The notes under the pieces were generated by a model. That model saw nothing but the letters and a program-made list of their open reading frames with translations, was not told the origin of the DNA and made no database searches. From Ruminococcus sp. (GTDB lineage: Bacteria; Bacillota; Clostridia; Oscillospirales; Acutalibacteraceae), in the NCBI GenBank assembly GCA_022510985.1, contig JAFLSL010000092.1, positions 1-5,306 on the forward strand: a stretch of 5,306 nucleotides of DNA, written 5' to 3'. This document shows positions 1 through 4,297 of the stretch, piece after piece. A program made the position numbers and the translations under genes. Each line of letters begins with the position of its first letter. Within the stretch, counting starts at the first letter, position 1.

Positions 1-3
1 AAG

Positions 4-792
4 GTGGATTTCACAAAGAAAGAAAGCTTTAATTTTTATGACCTCGTTGAGATTATGAAATTCTTAAGAGCACCTGATGGTTGTCCTTGGGATAAGGTTC
101 AGACTCACGAATCAATTCGAAGTAATTTTATCGAAGAAACCTATGAGGTTATTGAAGCTATTGATAATAAAGACGCTGAGCTTTTAAAAGAGGAGCTTGG
201 AGATGTTCTTTTGCAGGTTGTTTTCCACAGCGAAATGAGTGCTGAGGAAAATGAGTTTGATATAAACGACGTTATTAACGGAGTTTGTAAAAAGCTAGTT
301 GAAAGACATCCGCATGTTTTCGGCGATATTAAAGCCGAAAACAGCGAAGAAGCCCTCAAAAGCTGGGATAATGTTAAGATGGCGACCAAATCTCAAAAAA
401 AGCAATCAGAAGCTATGGTAAGTGTCTCAAAAGCTTTGCCGTCGCTTATGAGAGCAACTAAAATTCCGCAGAAGGCAGCCAAGGTCGGCTTCGATTGGGA
501 TAATGTAAACGGAGCCTTAGATAAGGTTTTCGAAGAAACGGACGAGCTTAAGGATGCCATTAAATCCGGTAATGCTGATTTGCAGGCAGAGGAGCTTGGA
601 GATTTACTCTTTTCCGTTGTTAATGTATCCCGATTTTTAAAGGTAGACTCAGAGAAGGCTCTTTTTGACGCCTGCGATAAGTTTACCAACCGTTTTAAAC
701 TTCTCGAGGAGCTTGCTCAAAAACGAGGAATTGATATAAAAACGGCATCACTCAGTAAACTTGATTCCCTTTGGGATGAAGTTAAAAAATAA
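4..792 (+). CDS. mazG: MazG, nucleoside triphosphate pyrophosphohydrolase
   Basis: MazG hydrolyses NTPs and dNTPs to the monophosphate and pyrophosphate, and is thought to clear aberrant nucleotides from the cytosolic pool. The 262-residue product has the two tandem MazG domains of the full-length family (E. coli MazG is about this size). Domain 1 carries EETYE at residues 44-48 and EELGD at 63-67; domain 2 carries EETDE at 177-181 and EELGD at 196-200. These are the paired acidic Mg-binding helices (EExxE...ExxD). GCPWD at 26-30 and RHPHVFGD at 101-108 are further family landmarks. Start: a GTG at position 4 fits the N-terminus of stand-alone MazG proteins, but the window begins only three bases earlier and the frame is open to the edge. 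The gene could therefore continue upstream, for example into the methylase domain found in Bacillus YabN; no ribosome binding site can be checked. It is followed after 20 bases by hup. Confidence 0.93.
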   Translation: MDFTKKESFNFYDLVEIMKFLRAPDGCPWDKVQTHESIRSNFIEETYEVIEAIDNKDAELLKEELGDVLLQVVFHSEMSAEENEFDINDVINGVCKKLVERHPHVFGDIKAENSEEALKSWDNVKMATKSQKKQSEAMVSVSKALPSLMRATKIPQKAAKVGFDWDNVNGALDKVFEETDELKDAIKSGNADLQAEELGDLLFSVVNVSRFLKVDSEKALFDACDKFTNRFKLLEELAQKRGIDIKTASLSKLDSLWDEVKK

Positions 793-812
793 TATTTTGG
801 AGGAATTAAACT

Positions 813-1088
813 ATGAACAAAACAGAATTAATTGCTGCAGTTGCAGAGGCAAGCGGTATTTCTAAGAAAGATGCTGAAAAGGCAGTTTCTGCTACAGTAG
901 ATACAATCGTTAATGCTATTGCTAACGGTGACAAGGTACAGCTCGTAGGCTTTGGTACATTTGAGCAGCGTCAGAGAAACGCTCGCACAGGTGTTGATCC
1001 CAGAACAGGCAACAAGATTGAGATTGCTGCTTCTAAGGTTCCTGCATTCAAGGCTGGTAAGGCTTTCAAGGACGCTGTAAACAAGTAA
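813..1088 (+). CDS. hup: HU family DNA-binding protein
   Basis: HU is a small basic dimeric nucleoid protein that bends DNA without strong sequence preference. The 91-residue product has the usual length. The helical dimerisation half is residues 1-40, followed by the beta-arm signature around [16 protein letters not shown] (45-60). The DNA-intercalating proline is at position 63, as in other HU proteins, within GVDPRTG; many homologues have RNP where this one has VDP. The C-terminal [14 protein letters not shown] (76-89) is also typical. The start is fixed by TTGGAGGA at 797-804, nine bases from ATG. Codon use differs from the neighbours: lysine is mostly AAG here (about 9 of 11) but mostly AAA in the flanking genes, which fits a highly expressed gene. 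No convincing promoter is visible in the 20-base gap after mazG, so its promoter is either inside or upstream of mazG. A strong terminator follows. Confidence 0.97.
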   Translation: MNKTELIAAVAEASGISKKDAEKAVSATVDTIVNAIANGDKVQLVGFGTFEQRQRNARTGVDPRTGNKIEIAASKVPAFKAGKAFKDAVNK

Positions 1089-1103
1089 TTTAAATTTGCT
1101 TTT

Positions 1104-1131
1104 AAACTGCCTCTTTTCGAGGCAGTTTTTC
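1104..1131 (+). terminator. Intrinsic terminator after hup
   Basis: AAACTGCCTC (1104-1113) pairs perfectly with GAGGCAGTTT (1119-1128) around a five-base TTTTC loop. The T-run at 1126-1130 provides the U-tract. It begins 15 bases after the hup stop codon and ends about 22 bases before the rqcP start, leaving little space for an independent rqcP promoter. Confidence 0.9.
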
Positions 1132-1150
1132 TCTATAATAAGGTGATAAT

Positions 1151-1393
1151 ATGAGACTTGATAAATTTTTAAAGGTTTCAAGAATAATTAAACGTCGCAC
1201 TGTTGCTAATGAGGCGTGCGACGCAGGAAGAGTTTTTGTAAACGGAAACATCGCCCGTGCATCTTATGGTGTAAAAGTGGGGGATATAATCGAAATAACT
1301 CTCGGACAGCATCCCATAAAAATCCGCGTAAAAGAAATAAACGAACACGCCACAAAAGAAAATGCACCTATGATGTATGAAAACGCGACATAA
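1151..1393 (+). CDS. rqcP: RqcP (YabO), S4-domain ribosome quality control factor
   Basis: RqcP is an Hsp15-like S4-domain protein. It binds obstructed 50S subunits carrying peptidyl-tRNA and works with RqcH during C-terminal alanine tailing of stalled nascent chains. The 80-residue product is almost entirely an S4 fold and aligns with Bacillus YabO over its whole length. It begins with MRLDKFLKVSRIIKRRT (1-17), including the conserved basic residues R2 and R15/R16 of the RNA-binding face, followed by AGRVFVNG (25-32) and VGDIIEI (43-49). The ATG at 1151 has AAGGTG (1140-1145) five bases upstream. The gene sits between the hup terminator and a hairpin that precedes yabP. A TATAAT at 1134-1139 has no matching -35, so transcription probably depends on read-through or on a promoter I cannot identify. 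Confidence 0.93.
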   Translation: MRLDKFLKVSRIIKRRTVANEACDAGRVFVNGNIARASYGVKVGDIIEITLGQHPIKIRVKEINEHATKENAPMMYENAT

Positions 1394-1415
1394 ATAATTT
1401 TTTCCTCCATATAAT
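1387..1415 (+). promoter_or_regulatory. Candidate SigE-type promoter for yabP
   Basis: CATATAAT (1408-1415) matches 7 of 8 positions of the Bacillus SigE -10 consensus (CATACAmT). Thirteen bases upstream, GACATAAA (1387-1394) keeps the ATA core of the SigE -35 but not its trailing TT. YabP and yabQ belong to the SigE regulon in Bacillus subtilis, which raises the prior. The expected transcript start would be near 1421-1423. The same bases contain a perfect SigA -10 (TATAAT, 1410-1415); its best -35 is GCGACA (1385-1390) with a long 19-base spacer, so vegetative use cannot be excluded. The region is very AT-rich, so a chance match is possible. Confidence 0.45.
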
Positions 1416-1443
1416 TATATAGATTTTTATATGGAGGATTTTT
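1403..1443 (+). promoter_or_regulatory. Hairpin sequestering the yabP Shine-Dalgarno
   Basis: TCCTCCATATAA (1403-1414) is the exact reverse complement of TTATATGGAGGA (1427-1438): a 12-bp perfect stem with a 12-base loop (1415-1426). The 3' arm contains GGAGG (1433-1437), the ribosome binding site of yabP, and the 5' arm is therefore an anti-Shine-Dalgarno. A five-T run follows at 1439-1443, so the same structure could act as an intrinsic terminator for read-through from rqcP. The stem has only four G-C pairs, at its base, and the loop is long, which makes masking the ribosome site at least as likely as termination. The structure is visible directly; its role is inferred. Confidence 0.7.
1433..1438 (+). 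promoter_or_regulatory. Ribosome binding site deciding the yabP start
   Basis: GGAGGA lies eight bases (from GGAGG) upstream of ATG 1446 and is the only good Shine-Dalgarno nearby. It lies within and just after the earlier in-frame ATG at 1431, so it cannot serve that codon. This supports 1446 as the start. Confidence 0.85.
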
Positions 1444-1445
1444 AT

Positions 1446-1715
1446 ATGCAGGAGAAAATACCCAAACCCCATAACCTGATTTTAGACAACAGAAACAAGC
1501 TAAGTCTGACCGGTGTTGACGATGTGTTGGGCTTTAATGAAGAAACTGTCAGCGTTAATACTTCTATGGGAGATTTAATTATACGCGGCTCAAAGCTTCA
1601 TATCAGCAAACTTAACCTTGAAACAGGAGAGGTCGAGATTGACGGAAAAGTAAACTCTCTTCAATACGCTGAAACCAAAACAAATAAATCTTTTATGCAA
1701 AGGCTCTTAGGCTGA
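1446..1715 (+). CDS. yabP: YabP, sporulation protein
   Basis: YabP is a small protein conserved in endospore formers. In Bacillus subtilis it belongs to the mother-cell SigE regulon, and its biochemical role is not established. From ATG 1446 the product is 89 residues, close to the roughly 100 of the Bacillus protein. The family pattern is visible: HNLILDNRNKLSLTGVDDV (9-27), then a strand-rich segment with MGDLIIRGSKLHISKLNLE (41-59), then GEVEIDGKVNSLQY (61-74) and a short basic tail. No signal peptide or membrane segment is present. An in-frame ATG at 1431 would add five residues but is overlapped by the Shine-Dalgarno. The stop codon overlaps the yabQ start by one base (TGATG), so the two are probably translationally coupled. 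The ribosome binding site is inside a 12-bp hairpin, which suggests control of translation. Confidence 0.88.
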   Translation: MQEKIPKPHNLILDNRNKLSLTGVDDVLGFNEETVSVNTSMGDLIIRGSKLHISKLNLETGEVEIDGKVNSLQYAETKTNKSFMQRLLG

Positions 1716-2242
1716 TGGAGTTTACTCTTTCGCAGCTTATTACTGCTTTTCTGTTCTCCTTAGTTCTCGGCTTTTGTCTGGGCGTAATTTATGAGCCTAT
1801 ACGAATTCTACATAAGATAGGTCTCAACGGTAAGATACATTATTTTATTTTCGATTGCTCTTTTATGGTAATATGTGGTCTTGTTACCTTCTTTTACTCT
1901 CTTTCTATGCTCGAAGGAAGAATAAGAGCTTTTGTAATTTTGGGTGAAATTATCGGTTTTCTATTGTTTCATCATTCCATAACTCCTGTTACAGATAAAA
2001 TTTACGACCCAATATTAAAATTTTTCCGAAAAATATTAAAATATCTATTGAAAATCAGTAGAAAAGTAATGTATAATATAAAAAATAAGTTAGTATATAT
2101 TCTGAAGTTTTTAAAAGATAAACTAAAAAAGTTTTCAAATAAGGTTACTATATATGGAAGAAGAAAAGAGAACAGAAAAAACAGAAACAAAAAAGAAAAA
2201 CGAAATAAAAGAAGTAACTCCCCGAAAAAGGAAAAGAAGTAA
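1715..2242 (+). CDS. yabQ: YabQ, sporulation membrane protein
   Basis: YabQ is an integral membrane protein needed for spore cortex formation in Bacillus subtilis, made in the mother cell and located at the outer forespore membrane. The 175-residue product shows three hydrophobic segments at about 6-26, 43-63 and 70-90. The family motif GVIYEPIRILHK (23-34) follows the first, and EGRIRAF (67-73) lies between the second and third. The C-terminal half is strongly basic: after a K-rich helical stretch (100-145), residues 149-175 are nearly all K, R, N, E and S. Bacillus YabQ is somewhat longer (about 210). The start overlaps the yabP stop (TGATG) and has no good Shine-Dalgarno of its own, which points to coupling. 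The last 89 bases overlap divIC in another frame, so the tail sequence is constrained by two proteins. A SigA-like promoter for divIC lies inside this gene. Confidence 0.87.
   Translation: MEFTLSQLITAFLFSLVLGFCLGVIYEPIRILHKIGLNGKIHYFIFDCSFMVICGLVTFFYSLSMLEGRIRAFVILGEIIGFLLFHHSITPVTDKIYDPILKFFRKILKYLLKISRKVMYNIKNKLVYILKFLKDKLKKFSNKVTIYGRRKENRKNRNKKEKRNKRSNSPKKEKK
2048..2077 (+). promoter_or_regulatory. Candidate SigA promoter for divIC inside yabQ
   Basis: TTGAAA (2048-2053, 5 of 6 to TTGACA) and TATAAT (2072-2077, 6 of 6) are separated by 18 bases. Transcription would start near 2084, about 70 bases before the divIC ATG. DivIC is a cell division protein, whereas yabP and yabQ are sporulation genes, so a vegetative promoter here makes biological sense. 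The surrounding sequence is very AT-rich, so the match could be fortuitous. Confidence 0.45.
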
Positions 2243-2516
2243 AAAGTTTTTCCTTCTTTATATTGCAATTGCCGCTTTTGTAGTGTATGCTTCATTTACA
2301 ATTATAAATCAAAGTATTGAAATAAACGATAAAAGAAACAAACTAAAGAAAATTGAAGACCAGCTCGAAATTGTTGAAATACAGAGCGATTATCTTAAGG
2401 AGATAAAAAATTATAAGGGTAAAGATTTAAGCGAGTATATTGAAAACATAGCCCGCGAGGATCTTGATTATATTAAAAACGGCGAGCGTATTTTTGTAAA
2501 CGTAGCCGGAGACTAG
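2154..2516 (+). CDS. divIC: DivIC/FtsB family septum formation initiator
   Basis: DivIC (FtsB family) forms a membrane complex with FtsL and DivIB/FtsQ that helps activate septal cell wall synthesis. The 120-residue product has the standard bitopic layout: a charged cytoplasmic tail (1-31), one membrane segment FFLLYIAIAAFVVYASFTII (32-51), a coiled-coil region (about 56-86) and the C-terminal family motif IAREDLDYIKNGERIF (99-114). The ATG at 2154 is preceded by AAGG (2141-2144), a modest ribosome site nine bases away. No other ATG, GTG or TTG exists in frame before the membrane segment, so the unusual 89-base overlap with yabQ cannot be removed by choosing a later common start. The overlap encodes lysine/glutamate-rich tails in both frames. 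The yabR start lies 15 bases beyond the stop (ATG 2520 lies three bases beyond). Confidence 0.88.
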   Translation: MEEEKRTEKTETKKKNEIKEVTPRKRKRSKKFFLLYIAIAAFVVYASFTIINQSIEINDKRNKLKKIEDQLEIVEIQSDYLKEIKNYKGKDLSEYIENIAREDLDYIKNGERIFVNVAGD

Positions 2517-2531
2517 AAAATGGGGAACACA

Positions 2532-3020
2532 ATGAGCATTGAAATCGGTACAATTGTAGAGGGTAAAGTTTCGGGTATATCAAAATTCGGAGCTTTTGTG
2601 GACTTGCCTGACGGAAGCACAGGAATGGTACATATCTCTGAGGTGTCACAGTCCTATGTAAGCGAGATTAAAGATTTCCTTTCGATAGGTGATACCGTTA
2701 AGGTAAAGGTACTTTCGCTTGAAAACGGTAAAATTGTGCTTTCAATTAAACAAACTCAGCCGAAACCCGATAAGAAAAATAGGAACGATAAAAATTCTGC
2801 GTCCTATAAATCAAAACCTCGTAAACCCTACAAGCCCGCTCCGCCCGTTACAAGTCCGGGTAGTTTTGAGTGGCAAAGCTCGCGTCCCGATTCTCCGTCA
2901 TCCTTTGAGGATATGATGTCTATGTTCAAAAAAACGAGCGAGGATAAAATGTCCGATTTAAAAAGATCGTCAGGTGAATCACGCGGATATAGCCGCAGAG
3001 GAAACGGTTCAAGAAAGTAA
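2532..3020 (+). CDS. yabR: S1-domain RNA-binding protein, YabR-like
   Basis: This is a small S1 (OB-fold) protein of the YabR group, expected to bind RNA or ribosomes; its precise role is not known. The S1 domain fills residues 1-73: MSIEIGTIVEGKVSGISKFG (1-20), then AFVDLPDGSTGMVHISEVS (21-39), a linker, and IGDTVKVKVLSLENGKIVLS (52-71). Residues 77-108 are a disordered K/P-rich linker. Residues 125-145 form a conserved-looking helical segment with FEDMM at 125-129 and SDLKR at 141-145, and the last residues are an RG/RR-rich tail. Start: ATG 2532 matches the family N-terminus (Bacillus YabR begins MSIEVG) and has GGGGA upstream. An in-frame ATG at 2520 with GGAG at 2508-2511 would add four residues and is a fair alternative. 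A terminator follows the stop. Confidence 0.88.
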   Translation: MSIEIGTIVEGKVSGISKFGAFVDLPDGSTGMVHISEVSQSYVSEIKDFLSIGDTVKVKVLSLENGKIVLSIKQTQPKPDKKNRNDKNSASYKSKPRKPYKPAPPVTSPGSFEWQSSRPDSPSSFEDMMSMFKKTSEDKMSDLKRSSGESRGYSRRGNGSRK

Positions 3021-3024
3021 AATT

Positions 3025-3057
3025 GGGTATCGGTTTTCCGATGCCCTTTGTTGTTGT
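3025..3057 (+). terminator. Intrinsic terminator after yabR
   Basis: GGGTATCGG (3025-3033) pairs with CCGATGCCC (3038-3046) with one G-U pair and a TTTT loop. The T-rich tract TTTGTTGTTGT (3047-3057) follows. It starts four bases after the yabR stop and would end the yab cluster transcript. The next start codon (3064) is only 17 bases beyond the stem. Confidence 0.8.
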
Positions 3058-3063
3058 GATATT

Positions 3064-4185
3064 ATGGATAACTTAAAATTTTGTGCACCTTGTCTTTTAG
3101 GAGTAGAGGGCATTTGTGCCAATGATTTAAAATTTAACGGGATTGAAAACGCTCAGGCTGAAAACGGACGTGTGGTTTTCAGCGGAGATTATAATACCCT
3201 GGCTCGTGCTAATCTTATCTCACGTTACAGCGAGCGTATACAAATTATCCTCTCCGAATTTAATGTCTATTCCTTTGAGGAGTTATTTGAAAGCGTAAAA
3301 AATATTCCGTGGGAGAGATTTATCGGAAAATCAGATGCATTTCCCGTTAAAGGCAGCAGCCTTAACTCAAAGCTTTATTCTGTAAGTGATTGCCAAAAAA
3401 TTATTAAAAAGGCAGTTGTAGACAGACTGTCCTCAAAATACGGCATTAGTTGGTTTGAAGAAACAGGAAGTGTTCACCAAATCCAGTTTCTCATAAGAAA
3501 TGATAGGGCAAGTATTCTTCTCGATACTTCGGGCGACGGACTTCATAAACGCGGCTATCGCTCTAATTCAAATGATGCCCCGATAAAGGAAACACTTGCC
3601 GCTGTTATGGTTGATCTTGCAAGGGTCAGAGCCAATCATTTTGTGGTTGACCCGATGTGCGGCAGCGGTACTATTCTTATTGAGTCCGCCTTAAAGGCAT
3701 TAAAAATCGCCCCGGGGCTTAATCGTGGCTTTTCAGCTGAAAAATGGGCACAAATTCCATCCTCAGTCTGGAAAGAGGAAAGAGAAAAAGCAAGGTCTGT
3801 GGCTGATATGGAGTGTTCTTTTAAGGCTATAGGTTATGATATTGATGATAACGCACTTGAAATAGCACGCTTAAATGCAAGAAAAGCCGGAGTAGGCGAT
3901 AGAATTGAATTTAAAAAGCGAGATTTAAGAGATTTTGAATTTGACAGCGAATTTCAGACAACTATTGTAAACCCGCCCTACGGAGAACGCCTGCTTGATA
4001 TCAATGAAGCTGAAAAGCTCTACAAAATTATGGGAGAAAAATTTTTAAAGCAAAAGGGAAAGAGCTACGCTGTTATAACTCCCGACGATGATTTTGAAAA
4101 AATCTTCGGAAGAAAAGCCGATAAACGTCGCAAGCTCTACAACGGTATGCTTAAATGCCAGCTTTATATGTATTTCAAATCTTAA
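3064..4185 (+). CDS. ypsC: THUMP-domain class I SAM-dependent rRNA methyltransferase (YpsC/RlmL-type)
   Basis: The family transfers a methyl group from S-adenosylmethionine to guanine N2 in RNA; the related N-terminal half of E. coli RlmL makes m2G2445 of 23S rRNA. The exact target here is inferred. From ATG 3064 the product is 373 residues, the family's normal length. Visible landmarks in order are an N-terminal ferredoxin-like/THUMP region (about 1-155), HKRGYR at 161-166, motif I DPMCGSGT at 196-203 (SAM binding), the acidic end of motif II in GYDID at 257-261, and the catalytic motif NPPYGERL at 303-310. Near the end comes GRKADKRRKLYNG (349-361). An upstream in-frame GTG at 2974 would read through the yabR terminator and overlap yabR, so it is rejected. 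No Shine-Dalgarno is visible before 3064, only a T/G-rich tract, and no promoter fits between the terminator and the start. Confidence 0.92.
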   Translation: MDNLKFCAPCLLGVEGICANDLKFNGIENAQAENGRVVFSGDYNTLARANLISRYSERIQIILSEFNVYSFEELFESVKNIPWERFIGKSDAFPVKGSSLNSKLYSVSDCQKIIKKAVVDRLSSKYGISWFEETGSVHQIQFLIRNDRASILLDTSGDGLHKRGYRSNSNDAPIKETLAAVMVDLARVRANHFVVDPMCGSGTILIESALKALKIAPGLNRGFSAEKWAQIPSSVWKEEREKARSVADMECSFKAIGYDIDDNALEIARLNARKAGVGDRIEFKKRDLRDFEFDSEFQTTIVNPPYGERLLDINEAEKLYKIMGEKFLKQKGKSYAVITPDDDFEKIFGRKADKRRKLYNGMLKCQLYMYFKS

Positions 4186-4186
4186 T

Positions 4187-4214
4187 TTGTTGCCGATTTG
4201 CGGAAAAACAACAA
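4187..4214 (+). repeat. Imperfect inverted repeat after the methyltransferase gene
   Basis: TTGTTGCCG (4187-4195) faces CGG (4201-4203) and CAACAA (4209-4214): the inner CCG/CGG and outer TTGTTG/CAACAA arms can pair around an ATTTG loop, with a five-A bulge on the 3' side. It begins two bases after the stop, but no T-run follows on the + strand, so it is a poor intrinsic terminator. It may be a degenerate terminator, an RNA processing element or chance. Confidence 0.3.
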
Positions 4215-4232
4215 AAAATTGACAGTATTCTA

Positions 4233-4261
4233 TTGTATTTAACGGGAATTTGTATTATAAT
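4233..4261 (+). promoter_or_regulatory. Probable SigA promoter of pfkA
   Basis: A perfect TATAAT (4256-4261) has TTGTAT (4233-4238) 17 bases upstream. Transcription would start near 4268, about 30 bases before the pfkA ATG and ahead of its Shine-Dalgarno. A perfect TTGACA at 4219-4224 lies too far (31 bases) from this -10 to be its partner and has no -10 of its own at the proper distance. Confidence 0.6.
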
Positions 4262-4284
4262 ATACTTCTGATGTTATTCTCTTT

Positions 4285-4290
4285 GGAGGT
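4285..4290 (+). promoter_or_regulatory. Ribosome binding site deciding the pfkA start
   Basis: GGAGGT ends seven bases before ATG 4298. It fixes the start at MSKKKIAV and excludes an in-frame extension upstream, which would run through the promoter -10 and this site. Confidence 0.9.
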
Positions 4291-4297
4291 AAGATAT

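Noticed and set aside
731..761. TTGATA-N19-TAAACT at the end of mazG as a hup promoter
   Set aside because: The spacer is too long and the -10 is weak; hup must have a good promoter, but this is not convincing evidence of it.
1134..1139. Perfect TATAAT just before rqcP as its promoter
   Set aside because: No acceptable -35 lies 16-18 bases upstream (the terminator hairpin is there), and transcription would start about five bases before the ATG, downstream of the Shine-Dalgarno.
1431..1445. Earlier ATG at 1431 as the yabP start
   Set aside because: It overlaps the only Shine-Dalgarno and has no ribosome site of its own; ATG 1446 is optimally spaced.
2719..2916. 65-codon + strand open frame inside yabR
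   Set aside because: It is wholly inside the S1 protein gene in another frame, has no domain, and its basic composition reflects the linker region.
2974..3063. N-terminal extension of the methyltransferase from a GTG at 2974
   Set aside because: It overlaps yabR, crosses a clear terminator, contains a cysteine run unlike the family, and is not needed to reach the family's length.
3051..3079. TTGTTG-N17-TAAAAT as a promoter for the methyltransferase
   Set aside because: The -10 would lie inside the coding region after ATG 3064, and no suitable later start codon is near.
4250..4297. N-terminal extension of pfkA from 4250
   Set aside because: It would include the promoter -10 and the GGAGGT site; PfkA proteins begin at the MSKKKIAV-type sequence.
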